A stretch of 64,000 nt of DNA, taken from Gliomastix tumulicola (taxonomy: Eukaryota > Ascomycota > Sordariomycetes > Hypocreales > Bionectriaceae). The stretch is taken from assembly GCA_001599755.1 (NCBI GenBank), contig BCHX01000001.1, positions 930,001 through 994,000 on the forward strand, given 5' to 3'. The notes below the pieces were generated by a model. It had not been told where the DNA came from. It saw only the letters and a list, made by a program, of their open reading frames with translations, and ran no database searches. Of the stretch, positions 49,566 through 60,721 are shown piece by piece. Each line of letters begins with the position of its first letter. The first letter of the stretch is position 1. The position numbers were made by a program, and so were the translations under genes.

Positions 49566-50569
49566 CTACAGCTCAGCCTGGGGGGCAGCCTCTGCGTGAT
49601 GCTTGATGAACCCGGCAAGCGGCATCACCCACTCCTTTGATATCGGCACATAATGCCCTCCAGGGTGCGTGACAACCAGCGGATCTTGGGACCTATCGAT
49701 CAGCGCCTGACTCCTGCTCTCCTCGACCACGGTATCCAGACTCCCCAGCACCTGCAGCGTCGGCGTCTTGATCTTGGGCTCGTAGCACCACGCCAGCCTG
49801 TCCACCGGGCCGTAGAAGCCCGAGTACGAGACCGCGAACCGCAGTGACTTCCCGTCGTTGGCCTCCCGCAGGGACCTCGCCCAGTCTGCGTCTGCACCCT
49901 CGGGCATCGGTCTATCCGCCTCCATCGCCGCTGCGACGACAGCCGCCATCATCCCGCCCTGGCTGAAGCCCACGACACCGTCCACGCCACCGGCCTCCCT
50001 GATCGCCGCCGCCACGGTCGCCATCCCCTCGTCGAAGAAGCGGTACGTCCCCGCGTGCTCGTCCTTTCTGAACCACGCCCACATGTCCGACTCCTCTTCC
50101 TCTTCGTTGCCTGCATCCCCGCCATCGTTGGGCGGGACAAAGCCCGGGATGTCCTTGGGGGAGAGCCGGTTGGGCCCCGTCGGGTAGAAGAGCACGGGGA
50201 GGATAGAGGCTGGGCCGAGGACCTTGGCGAGGAGTTTCTCCAGCGCGCGAGTCTTTGCGCGGAAGACAGGGCCGGACTGGGTGTAGCCTGGGGGAGATGT
50301 GAGTTGACGGGTTGTTGTTGTATGGTGGTTGATGAGGCTGTGATGAGGGGGCGGGGTTGAGATAACGGCTCTGCTGTGGCCCGTATGAAAGGTGCAGGGA
50401 GAATGAAGGGGCCATGAAATGAAGGAGAAAGGCATGGAGGCTGTTGTGTAGGGGAAGGATGGGAAAACTCACCGTGAAGCATGAGGATCTTGACTTCCTT
50501 CTTGCCGGGCGCCTTGGGCTTCTGCGGCCGGGCGCCGTTGTTCGGCTGTGAGTCCGAGACGCCGGACAT
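49566..50569 (-). CDS. FSH-family serine hydrolase (alpha/beta-hydrolase fold)
   Basis: Two minus-strand exons (50569-50473, 50287-49566; 185-nt intron) encode 272 residues. The FSH1 fold is shown by ILMLHGYTQSG near the N-terminus, the nucleophile elbow GFSQGG with Ser141, Asp217 in LGSLDTVV, and His244 in HPGGHYVP. An acidic loop (EEEEESD, 94-100) is inserted. FSH proteins are cytosolic or mitochondrial esterase-like hydrolases of uncertain substrate, related to ovarian cancer gene 2 product; some act as tailoring hydrolases in fungal clusters, but none is present here. The frame stays open upstream of the chosen ATG to another ATG at 50683, adding 38 Arg/Ser-rich residues that could be a mitochondrial presequence. 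The conservative start is used. Confidence 0.9.
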
Positions 50570-51437
50570 GTTCTTTGCTCGTGTCTGAAAACAGGAGAAC
50601 GAGATGCGTACTGTGGCAGAAGATCTAAGCCCAGAAAATCTATGGGAAGAGTGAAGGATAGGTCTGGAGATGGCAATGCGCATTATCTGGAGATGGTGGG
50701 TGGGAGTGAGCGAAGGTGAAAACGCCGCTTTTGAGATTTATCAGCATCGATGGTGGTGGCACTTACTGGAGGTCGAAATACCAACCACAATCCCTCTCAC
50801 ACGGGAGATGAGTAACCAGCATACCAGGTAAGAGATTAGAAATATGAGATCTAGAAAATGAACTTATTCATGATTGTTTTATCTCGTCTACTCAAGCTAG
50901 GCTGCGATGAGAGCACTAAGAGCCTTGTCTAACCCACTGGCTTGCCTTTTTCCTTAACCCAATGATGGCTAGCATTCGATCAAGTTCAGGAGATCCCGGT
51001 CCAATCTCTCGAAAGAGTCCAACATCAATTAATAGTTACGAAGGTTCCAGTAATGAGAGTCCATCCCTTCGAGAAACTGTGCCCAAGAACTGTCCGTAGA
51101 CCAACCTCAACTTCACCCAGCCCTGGCATCTTCACTCCTCCGTATGAATCATAGCTGCGCCAGTTCGATATCCCATCAGGACAGCCAGTACTCGTAGCCA
51201 ATCACTCAGAGAACAAAGGGCAATATCGGGACGTCAATATCCAGCACAAATGAAATTAGTGTTGGCGTCGGGGCAACGAGTTCGGTTTCGAGGCCCGCTG
51301 CGCCGAGTCTATTGATACATCATTGTCTAACACGCAGCTCTTCCCGTATCCTCTGCGTCCCGGATCGCTGCGGCTCGTCGTCGTTTCAACCGTAGGCCTG
51401 ATGCCTCGCTTCCAATGGCGTAGAGCTCTCGACTGCC
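50570..51437. other. Intergenic region between the FSH hydrolase and ATP18
   Basis: These 868 bases lie upstream of the hydrolase and downstream of ATP18, both on the minus strand. It should contain the hydrolase promoter and the ATP18 3' untranslated region. I looked for a small gene or RNA gene here and found none. Confidence 0.5.
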
Positions 51438-51882
51438 TTAGTGCTTCGTCTTGGCGTTAGGGTTGCGGGGGTCGTTCTTCCACTCGTCGGCTGTGTAATC
51501 ACGGTCAGTGAGCTGTCTCTCCTAGCGATTACTTTATCGATGGGGGCGCGTACAGGCCATCATGGCGTTCTGGGCAGAGTTGGCGCCATAGGCAATGACA
51601 AGGCCTGTTGTTCCAGTCAGTAACCTTTCTTCGTTTCCTCCCTTCACCCGACCACGTCGTTCCGATGTTCGTCCAGCGCCAATTCGAGGCTCGTCCGTCG
51701 TGCCGTGGTGATTATCGGGTACATACCGGCGGCGAAGAAAGGCCAGTAGGGCTTGACTGTTGATGTGACACTGATTAGCCCAGGGGATTCCTCTCGGGGT
51801 TCGGGGTCGCCATTGAGGGGGCAATTGACGCACGGAAAGGAGCGTTGAACTTCTTGAGGGGGGCGGCGCCGAGGAAAGACAT
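51438..51882 (-). CDS. ATP18: ATP synthase subunit i/j (Atp18), mitochondrial
   Basis: Four minute minus-strand exons (51882-51834, 51756-51727, 51604-51554, 51490-51438; introns 77, 122 and 63 nt) join in phase to give 60 residues. The second exon is only 30 bases. The protein reads MSFLGAAPLKKF at its start, then KPYWPFFAAG, LVIAYGANSAQNAMM and the C-terminal DPRNPNAK typical of fungal Atp18. A single transmembrane helix (about residues 19-42) anchors it in the inner membrane as an accessory Fo subunit of F1Fo ATP synthase near the peripheral stalk. There is no cleavable presequence, as in yeast. It is divergent from the NIPSNAP gene. Because no exon exceeds 53 bases, simple ORF scanning does not reveal it. 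Confidence 0.93.
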
Positions 51883-52863
51883 GATGGCGGTTTGTTTAGT
51901 GTCGACTTGGGGACGAGACACGGATTGAGGTTGATGTGGCGGTGGTGGTGCTGTCTGGAGGTGAGCCTGCAAAACGAGCCTTTTTCCGGAGCCAGACCGT
52001 GCAGCTCCGAGCAGTTCTCCCGTAGCCGAAGCTTAGCGCTCAGCGCCTCAGGCACCCACCGTTTGCCAGCGCCCGGCACCCGCAAGAACTATTCACCCGA
52101 CCCCGCGTTTTCAATCCTTAGTGCCATCACGTGACAAAGCTTACCGTTGCTTAGCTCTGACATCATGCAATCCCCAGGAAGGAGCTGGGGCCTGGAACCT
52201 GCTGCTAGTTCTCCTAAGCTGTGGCCGCGTCTCCTCAACGTTCCAGGTCTCAAGCAGAAACGAAAAGGAGCTGTGCCTGACCGATTCTTCCTCCTCCCAC
52301 ACCCAAAACTCGCTTTTCTCGCACCCAACTCTAAACGCCCCGTCCTGCCATTGGCGCAACGTATCCTTACACAATTGATTCCCACTGCCGCTGTCACCCG
52401 GTCATCAAAAGTGCGGGGTGAGCTGAGCTCCTTGCAGCGCGACGCACTCTCTCCAAATTACGCCGAGCCAATCGCTCCTCGAGCCCTCCCTCCAACTCGT
52501 CCAGCAGCCGGAAGCTCCTGGTTCCCCCTCCGCTGCTACCTCACCTTGAGCCCTGACCAAGCAGCAGCCCAGCAAGCACCAACCAGCCGCCACGCATTAG
52601 CAACCCTTGTCCTTGCTGCCCTGTTCTTGTCTACCTGCCCTGTAATAGTCCCTACCCCGGACTTCTCAGGCTCGTACCATCACTGCGCTGCTCTCTGGAA
52701 TCTTTGCCTTCTCCGCACTCTTGCCGCCTGCCGCCCTGTGCCTCTTCTCCCCGCCCTCCATTCCTGAACACCTTCTGACGTGCAACCTCAATCGCGGGTT
52801 CACATCTTCTGTCTGCTCTCCTCTCTACTCATTTTCCTCCCTTTCCCGTCACCTCCCGAAAAG
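51883..52863. promoter_or_regulatory. Divergent promoter region between ATP18 and the NIPSNAP gene
   Basis: These 981 bases separate two divergent mitochondrial genes. A CCAAT box occurs on the minus strand (ATTGG at 52350-52354) and another on the plus strand (52468-52472). Pyrimidine-rich sequence from about 52500 to 52863 looks like the NIPSNAP leader. A 206-codon plus frame at 52147-52767 starts with TTG and is Pro/Leu/Ala-rich without a domain, so it is not called. Confidence 0.5.
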
Positions 52864-53997
52864 ATGCTCTGCCGAACCATCTCCCGCGTGGCTGCCGCCG
52901 CCGCTCCTCGCTCCGGCGTGAGGGCGATCAGCTCCACGGCGATGCAGCAGTCCAACGCCCCCGGCATGGGCGACATCAACCCCTCGTCGTCGTCGGTCGG
53001 CTCGTTCAACCAGAAGCAAAAGGCATTCAGAGAGCGGCTGGTGGAGGCGCAGAAGGAACGGGATGCTCGTGCGTTGGCCCAGAAGAACGCATCCTCCGAC
53101 ACGTCCGCCGCGACAGACGCGAAGGCTGCTGCTAATCATGTTGCTCCCGCAGGCTTGACCGCCGAGGCCCAGGAGCCCGAGCCCGCGCAGAAGTCGGGCC
53201 CGCTCACCAACCTCATCTACGGCACCAAGGAAGGGCGCGAGATGGAGGCCCAGCTCGAGGCCAGCTTCAGTCAGGTTCTGGCCCGGGGCAAGTACGTGCA
53301 CTCGATCGTCTTCCACGAGGTCAAGCCCGACAAGGTCGATGAGTACGTCAACCTCGTGAGCCAGTGGTACCCTAAGATGGCCAACCTGCCCGAGAACAAG
53401 GTGCACCTCGTGGGCAGCTGGAGGACCGAGGTCGGGGATTGCGATACCTTTGGTAAGTCGTGCATCTGGTCACTTTCGACGCATATCTAAAGCTGACCAT
53501 TCCATTCCGCAGTCCACATCTGGGAGTACCAGAAGTACGAAGGCTACCACGAGTCCCGCCACTCGATCTCCCACCACCCCGGATTCGCCGACTTCGAGCG
53601 CAAGCTTACGACCCTCATCAACTCCAAGAAGATCGACCTGATGCAAGAGTTCTCCTTCTGGCCCACGACCCCGCCCCGCCAGCTCGGCGGCGTCTTTGAG
53701 CTCCGGTCCTACACCCTGCACCCCGGCAACCTGCTCGAGTGGGAGACGCACTGGAGGCGCGGCCTGAAGGCCCGCCGCGAGGTCATGGAGGGTGTCGGCG
53801 CCTGGTTCGTGCAGATCGGCGACCTCAACACCGTCCACCACCTCTGGCAGTTTGCCAACCTCGAGGAGAGGCGGGCTCGCCGCGAGAAGAGCTGGTCGAT
53901 CGAGGGCTGGAGCGACACGGTGCACAAGACAGTGCCGCTGATCCAGGAGATGAAGTCGAGAATCCTGATCCCGATGCCCTGGTCCCCTGTGGCCTAA
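52864..53997 (+). CDS. NIPSNAP family mitochondrial protein
   Basis: Two exons (52864-53452, 53513-53997; 60-nt intron) encode 357 residues. The start MLCRTISRVAAAAAPRSG is Arg/Ala/Ser-rich and lacks acids, consistent with a mitochondrial presequence. Residues 30-115 are low-complexity and charged. Two ferredoxin-like NIPSNAP modules follow, one near 145-240 with KYVHSIVFHEVKPDKVDEY and one near 255-355 with GGVFELRSYTLHPGNL and TVHHLWQFANLEERR. In animals NIPSNAP1/2 are matrix or outer-membrane proteins implicated in mitophagy signalling and vesicle transport; the fungal function is not established. The ATG chosen is the first in a frame open from the leader (an upstream start at 52780 is TTG). 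It is divergent from ATP18 and convergent with RAV2. Confidence 0.93.
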
Positions 53998-54350
53998 GCT
54001 TGCGCCGGGATGGACAGCCATGTGCTGTATTTCATATGCAATTATTGCAGTGTCACTAGTGCCGGGCAAGCGCAGCAGGTCGAGGAAGCGTTTATATCAT
54101 GGTTCAGTGTGATTCATCACTTGTTGTAGGCGCGGGGCTATCCCCATGTATTATAACATTACTGTCATATTCTCTTTTGTCGGAGTCAAGCAAACCACAG
54201 GAACAAGATAGCTCTGTAAAGAGATCCAGGTATCAAACAACCAGAACGCCGCAGTAACCCATACCAAATACGTAAACTCCGATCCTCGCCCAAGCCAAAG
54301 CGCCAGATATCCATGCTTTACAAGCAAGCTAGTAAGTAGCAAGTCCTCAC
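53998..54350. other. Convergent 3' intergenic region between the NIPSNAP gene and RAV2
   Basis: These 353 bases between two convergent stop codons should contain both 3' untranslated regions. Nothing else is seen. Confidence 0.6.
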
Positions 54351-55600
54351 TTAATCTTCCATCTCCCTTCCCAGCGCAGCCTCGAGATTCCTCCGCGCCA
54401 GCCCCAAAACATTATTCAGATAGATGAGCTTTGAGGATAGCGAGATGAGGCTCGGATCCGCGCTCTCGACGCGCACCTTCTCCCTGACGTACACGTCCTC
54501 CGTCGCCGGCTGTTGCTGCTGCTGCTGCTGCGGCGGCGGCGCCGCCGCCGCCCCCGCGGCCCCGGGACCATTCTTATCGGGACTGTGGGTGTGTCTCGCC
54601 CCGACACGCTTCGAGTCCGCGGACGCGCAGCCAGAGGGGTTATACCGGAAGACGGTGTCCATCTCGTCGTGCTCGAGCCGACGGACGGTGCCGATGGCAA
54701 GCCCGAGCTTCATCCCAAAGTGCACGGGCGCATCGACCTGCTCCAGCGCCCGCAGCGACAGCACGACGCAGCAGTCCTGCAGCGCGAGGTGGACGCTCAG
54801 GGTCGGCGGTAGGGCGGGCGAGAAGAGCTCGGGCGGGACGGAGGACAGCTGCCAGCCCGGGTCCGGGCGCGCGGCGAGCGTCTGGCCCTTGAGTAAGGCT
54901 GAGGACTCGGAGAGCGCGTCGGAGAGGACGCGGAGGGTGGAGGAGAGGGACTCCGGGTCGTGCGCGTGCGGGGTGTCGTCGCCGTCGCGGGCGAGGAGGG
55001 TGAGGGCGAGGAGGTCGATGGACTGGGTGAGGTGGGCGTGGAGGTCGTCGAGGGCGTGGATGTGGACGGCGTGCTGCTGGGAGAGGGTGAGGGTCTGGAC
55101 GGGGAGGGTGGACAGCTGGACGTGTAGAGTCTGTTGTCGTCTATGTCAGAGAAACATCGGAGAATGAATGGGGAAGATAGAGGAGAGGGGGGAGCTCCCT
55201 ACGCCCTTGACGATCCTGGTGCCGACGCGAGTGATGGTCCCCTTGACCTTCTCGTTCCTAGGCGTGCTCATGACGAGCGTGCTCCCCGGGTCGATGGGCG
55301 CGAGGAGGGCGTAGCAGTCCTCGAGGCCGCGCTTGAGGTACTCGCAGACCTGGACCGTCTCGTCGGCGATCCATGCCAGCTCGCGCTCCTTAGAGTCCAG
55401 TCTGATCAGCATATCGTCCCTCTTACCAGAACGGTCTGTCTCGTTTTTCTTCTTCCTGTTCTTCTGTTCGTGCGGGATTGTTGTGGTGAAGAACTCGACA
55501 TGTTGAGCTGGGTCGTCCGTGGTCATTTATTTACCTGGGCTTCTGCCTCTCTCGTCCTCAGCTCCGAGGGAGGGATAGGTGGCCAGATGTCGACCGACAT
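54351..55600 (-). CDS. RAV2: RAVE complex subunit 2 (Rav2/Rogdi family)
   Basis: Three minus-strand exons (55600-55535, 55388-55203, 55130-54351; introns 146 and 72 nt) encode 343 residues. The first exon supplies MSVDIWPPIPPSEL, which fits the start of fungal Rogdi proteins. It is followed by ELAWIADETVQVCEYLKRGL and by LLAPIDPGSTLVMSTPR, GTRIVKG and LHVQLSTLP, which are family hallmarks. The C-terminal part has helices, a Pro3-Gln7 run (about 273-282) and SSKLIYLNNVLGLARRN. Rav2 joins Rav1 and Skp1 in RAVE, which reassembles the V1 and Vo sectors of the vacuolar proton pump. The first intron is open in the downstream frame, so a naive model starts falsely at an ATG at 55526. A CCAAT box (ATTGG, 55717-55721) lies about 120 bases upstream. 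Confidence 0.9.
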
Positions 55601-56239
55601 GGCTGCCTTGAGGGGAGGAAGATCGTGGGTTTTGCCTTTTCTGACAACCGTGTTATGTTTGGATGGAGGGCGGTGTAAATGCTGTTGCTAGAATGCGCAC
55701 GGCTTGCCAGGCAGCCATTGGATATGCTGGCTTTCCCCCGTCGCGGATGGAATAGTTTGACGGTGGGAGTTGGAGCTTGGATGGAGCTGTGACGTTGGCG
55801 CAAGGCTGCACCCAATGATCTAGCTGCCTATGTACCTACCTACCCTAGAGTGTCTACGAATCTGTAGGATTTATCCTGGAGCACCGTTGGTGATGATCAC
55901 CTGGGTGCTTATCTTCAGACGCGAGATGCGTACGACGAGTCACAGAGAGCTACAGTGTAAATGCCGCTGTTGATCGGCGCATTTGGAGCCGGGAGACCCC
56001 TTGAAAGCTGTCGGTCGGGCCATCCTTGGGATCAACGGTGCGTCCGAAGACATTCCGCAGGTACCATTCACGCCGGATCCCGACGAACATGCGACACGAC
56101 ACTCTCAAATCGGGCTGCAATATTCAAAGACGCAGCCGGTTCATTGTCTTCGCTTAGACAGACGCTTCCCTAAAAGACACCTAGGATTTAATTCTTTTTT
56201 CCCGTATCTTGATGCCGTTGTCAGTGTTGGGGGGCTTGA

Positions 56240-56255
56240 GGGGGGGGGGGGGGGG
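56240..56255. repeat. G homopolymer run (16)
   Basis: Sixteen consecutive G in non-coding DNA. Confidence 0.9.
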
Positions 56256-58458
56256 TGTGCCGCATCCTGTTGTCAGCCCACGGCAAGATATTCCATCGGC
56301 GGGAAATCTTCTTGCGCTTCACGCCATGGTTCGACCTCGCGATCTACACTTCTCCTATTCAAATTCGTCCATGATCTCGTGAGGGAGGGCTCTCATCGTG
56401 AGATGTTTTACTATTCCCCTCTGTTTGATTCGGGGGAATAAGGTGATGTGATGGCGATCTGCTTGCCCTACGTACAATGCCTACTACCTACCTCGTATTA
56501 ATTATCGGGGTCCTGCGGGATGCACGAGAGAGAGACATGATGGGGCTGAAACAATGTGACGTCCTTGTCTCAAAAAATCACGATTCTGGACCGCCCGTCG
56601 CGCGCAGGACACAGGACATGTTTATTATTATCTCATTATCGTGCACATCTATAGGGCAGGCAGTTACGTACGTATGATAGCATGAATGAAGGGGTGGTGT
56701 GTCATTCTGTGATTCTGGTGGGAGGGGGATGGATGCAATTCCGGAGTCCAAATCGGGAAGATGCATGGTGGCCCGTGTGTCCCCTCCCCCCCCCCTTCTT
56801 GTCTAAGAATCGCTACCTGGCACTCCGAGCCCACCGGGCGCGTCATACGTGTACCTCCCGATAACGTGTGCAACCCCGTCCAGGTTTCTGTGCCGCTTTC
56901 ACTGTGTGACTCTGTGCGTGTGTGTGTGGCAAGGAAAAAGGAAGGAAGAGAAGCAACGAAGCGCTCTGGAACGGCACGGGATCGCGAGCCAATATTGAAA
57001 GTTCAACGATCGAGACCTCCTCCAACGGACGATCGGGGACTTTTTTTTGCCTCTGGGAAAGTTGAAAAGACAAAAAGGCATCTACGCCCAAACGGGCACG
57101 ACAAGCGAGGCGCCGGGGGAGGAGGGGATCCAAACCTGATCATGATCCGATCGGAGGCACGGTTTTACTCACATATGACATCTTTTTGACATTTCTTCAG
57201 AAAGCTGGACAGGGTCCCCGTCCTCCATTTGGATACGGCAGAAGGGAACACAATTACAAGACAAAGCGGCGGAACCCGCTTGGGGGCCGGTATGGTCGGT
57301 ACCTACTTGCCATATCGTCACGCCCCCTACCCTTCATTTTTGCCTCAAGGTAGCCTAGCCTTATCGTTGGTCAGCAGCGTCGCAACGCCCGCTTAGGGCA
57401 TGGTACGAATTGCTTCTTCTTCTTCTTTGCTGTTACGAAACCAGGCAGGCCCGGCCGGGGAGGGAGGGGACCCCTTCGCCTCTTCGCGCGCGCATCTCTC
57501 TCGTCTCGGTTCCTTTCCTTTGGGAAAGGGGGGAAGGGGGAGGAAATGAGAAAAGAGGGGACCTGGCCGATTTGCTTCTTCTTCGAACTCCAGGTTTTGT
57601 CAGATTTCACGATTCTCAACTACCTCGTAAGGTTAGCGAGGGCAAGGGGGCCTGTTTTCCGCGTCCCAAGCTGGGGTGCTGGTTGCCTGGTTCGCCCGCG
57701 ACGACGTGTCAACTCGAGCCTCAAGGAGACAATGACGATATCGCTGCTGCCCGAGCCTAATGGAGGAGCGCGCGCTTCTGAGACAAAAAAGTTGAATGAC
57801 TATGCTAGGTAGCTTGTCCAGGGTTTTCTCGTAGGAACGGTACTTGTGTGCAGGTGTAGTGTGAGTGCACCATCGATCGATCCAATAATGAAGGGCAAAG
57901 CGGAAGGCCTTTGAACGATGTGGCATGAGCTCGTGGCGTGAAAAAGTTCAAGCAAAAGCAAGCTTAAGCAAGCTTCGCCTGCAGCCGGCCGACTGACTGG
58001 CCAGCCACCCGCACGGCCCCTCCATATTCTCAACCATCTGATCACTCCTACTGATTCAGCAGAAGACAAGGCTACCTACTAGTCCCTGTCCTATCCCTCG
58101 TGTTCGCTGCTCGCGGTCATCACCGTCGCCCGAGAGAGAGGCAAATACTCCAAACCCCATTAGCAACCAGCACCTGTCCCGTGAATCTGGTCCAGCACTC
58201 GGGAAGGCCAGCCTCCCAGCCAAAGGGAAACCAAGCTCCGTACGTTACTGTGGAATTCTCGTGGTGGGGACTCTAACCACCCCTGTTGGATGACTGATGA
58301 CCTGATCAATAATAATGAGCTGAGCAATCAACGGATCTTCAGGGTATTCATCACCGAGAGGACCAACAACCCAGGGGTCCAGCCCGCTCTCTCGCTCGCT
58401 CGCTCCCCCCCCTTCCCATTTCATTCCATTCCCTCCCATTGTTGCTCTACCCGATTAC

Positions 58459-58960
58459 GTAGCCGAGTGTTTCTTGGTCTGTGCGGCCAGCGAAGCGAAG
58501 AGCCGCCACTGACTGTCTGGGATTATTTTCCCAGGGTCTAGGCCGAGCGTTTCTGAGCCGAAGGCTCTGATGACGAAGCAGATATATCTATTTCGCTGCC
58601 GCGTTTATTGCGAATAGTTACATATTATAGGAGGTAATAGTTGATTAGAAGAGCGAAGCGGAGAGGCGAAACTGCTAACTAAACTAACTGTTGTATGAAG
58701 TAACAAGTGTGCGGAGGTTGCGGTCGGGCGAACCTGGAGCCAAAAAGCCAGCGGCTGGAGTTTCCCTACTCCGGGAAAGGGAGGGCTCGCTAACAGCGAC
58801 TTAAACAAGGGACCCCGAGGCTGGCTTCGGTGCTAGCGGGAATAGTCCCCTACGGTTTTTTTGCCTCTTCTCGGTGGTTACTGACTTTGGTGGGTGGACG
58901 CACGGCTGGCGGAAGCGGACAAAGGGTTTCCAGAGGCTGGAACTTTCCCGCTGAATGCCG
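58459..58960. repeat. Candidate dispersed-repeat or transposon remnant with many small hairpins
   Basis: The composition differs from the flanks and short inverted repeats follow one another: GCGGC...GCCGC around 58483-58506, CTGGGA...TCCCAG around 58516-58533, GAGCC...GGCTC around 58555-58567, CCAGC...GCTGG around 58748-58758, and ACTCCGGGAAAGGGAG beside GTTTCCCTACTCC. No coding capacity, clear terminal repeats or target-site duplication can be shown. It may be part of an LTR or a non-autonomous element. Confidence 0.3.
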
Positions 58961-59375
58961 AAGGGGTGTCTCTCCTATTATCGGGATTCCCTCTGCCCTG
59001 TGTGAACTTGTGAAGTGGTATCTACCTGCCTGTCTGCCGGCCTCTGGGGTAAAGAGATATTGTAATACAGGCCCGGTGCAACCGCAATCCTGAGCGGTCT
59101 GCCCGACACATGCGAAATGCGCATTCCCAGCCCGTAGTTCCTGGTCTCTTCTGTCTCTGGGCTTTCGTCAGTGCTCAAACAAGGGTCCTCCTCCGCCCTG
59201 CATGCCACTCTCTCTCCCAAGTCCGACCTTCCACTGTACATGCTCCGTAGAGACACGCCCCTTTCTCCCCCCTCCCCTCCCCTTCCCGCAGTGGACCGAT
59301 TTGAAATCAGCATCTTTCCCGGTCGGGCAGGGCGAGAATCAGTGGCAGACACCGGTCCAGAGTGCAGCAGACACA

Positions 59376-59398
59376 AGACACACACACACACACACACG
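59376..59398. repeat. CA dinucleotide microsatellite
   Basis: About nine CA units in non-coding DNA. A TG tract of the opposite sense lies 130 bases downstream. Confidence 0.85.
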
Positions 59399-59523
59399 CG
59401 GATGCCGTAATGAGATAATATGTCGGGGGAATTTTTCTGGGCTCCTCTTCTCGCTACGCACACGCCACTGGTGAAAATCAGATCATCAGCGCCCCTCTCA
59501 CACAGTCTCTCTCTCTCCGTACG

Positions 59524-59548
59524 ATGTGTGTGCGTGTGTGTGTGTGTG
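59524..59548. repeat. TG dinucleotide microsatellite
   Basis: TG units with one C interruption. With the CA tract at 59376-59398 it forms a widely spaced inverted pair. Confidence 0.85.
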
Positions 59549-60506
59549 CATGTGCCTCCCGCGCATTGTACCTACGGGTTGCATAGTACGGAAGGGCAGG
59601 ACGAAAAGTAGGGGGGAGGGGAAGCAGAGACAATGTGGCACACTGTAACGCTGGTTCTCTCTCCACACGAAAGGGTCTTCCCCCCCTGTGGCTGAATTAC
59701 CTCTTCGAGACAGTGGTGAGTGCAGCAGCAAGTGATGTGCAAGTGTGTGTCGCTCGACTGACCTGACCTGACTTTGGCTTGCCAGTCATATAAGCGAACT
59801 ATCCCACCTTCTCCCGGGCCTCATCCCTCCCTCCTTTTTTCCCTCTCTTGTTTTTTTGGCCTCGTATGTATATCGTCACAACATCACATCCAGACCGAAC
59901 CGAACACTCTACACGACAAAACGGATATCACATTCCTCATCCTGACCGCCCATATCCCCATCAAACCAAACCAATCGTCATCATCGTCATCAACCTCATC
60001 GCCTATTCCGCAAAAAAACCAACACACACCCCCGGTCGCGGAAAACCCACGCCAGTTGAACCCCATTTTCCTAACTGCTTACACAACACAACACAGCGCC
60101 CTTTTCGCTTTTTAACCTCTTCTCCCCGGCGTCTCGGAGCACCGTCCAGTTCCGTTGTTGGCCACCACCCACCCCAAAAACCAAACTCCACTCCGAAAAA
60201 GAGAAAAAACGAAAGAGCCACTTTTTTCTTCGCCCTCTCTCTCTCTGTCTCGCCGCCATCGCGCGCCGTCAGAAAAGGGTAAAAAAAAAGCCCATTAAAT
60301 AAGCGGGAGTAGACAACAGGGGACCGGCCGGAATACCAAAGCCAAATCGTCACACGGAATCCGGGTGTGTGCAGTAATTACGGCATATAACATCAAGCTC
60401 GGCACCCAACTCTACGATCCGGGAGGGATTTTTTCAGATATTTATCTCTTTTTCTTCTTCTCTCATTTCCCCCGGTCTTCCAGGATTTGGATTACATACA
60501 CCAAAG

Positions 60507-60721
60507 GTGAGTTTTATTTCCTCTTGTCTTGTTTTCTCTTTTTTAAGTCCGAAAGCACCGTATCACGATATCCGTTATGCGTGGATGCTATGGCCACACG
60601 AGGCCATCGCCGCAATCCCATTATTAATCCGGGCGGCCCCAAACTCCGAGCAAACCAACGACGACTGCCGTTATCTCTTTTATAAGTCACATGCTCGTTC
60701 CTGACATATCACATTTCGCAG
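60507..60721 (+). other. Proposed 5'-leader intron of the DUF3237-like gene
   Basis: A strong donor (AAAG then GTGAGT, at 60507) and a pyrimidine-rich acceptor (TTTCGCAG, ending at 60721), with CTGAC at 60701-60705 as branch site, define a 215-nt intron. The flanking ATACACCA-type leader sequence is similar on both sides. It would lie wholly in the 5' untranslated region. Confidence 0.45.

Noticed and set aside
52147..52767. 206-codon plus-strand frame upstream of the NIPSNAP gene
   Set aside because: It begins with TTG and is Pro/Ala/Leu-rich leader-like sequence; it probably is part of the promoter and 5' leader.
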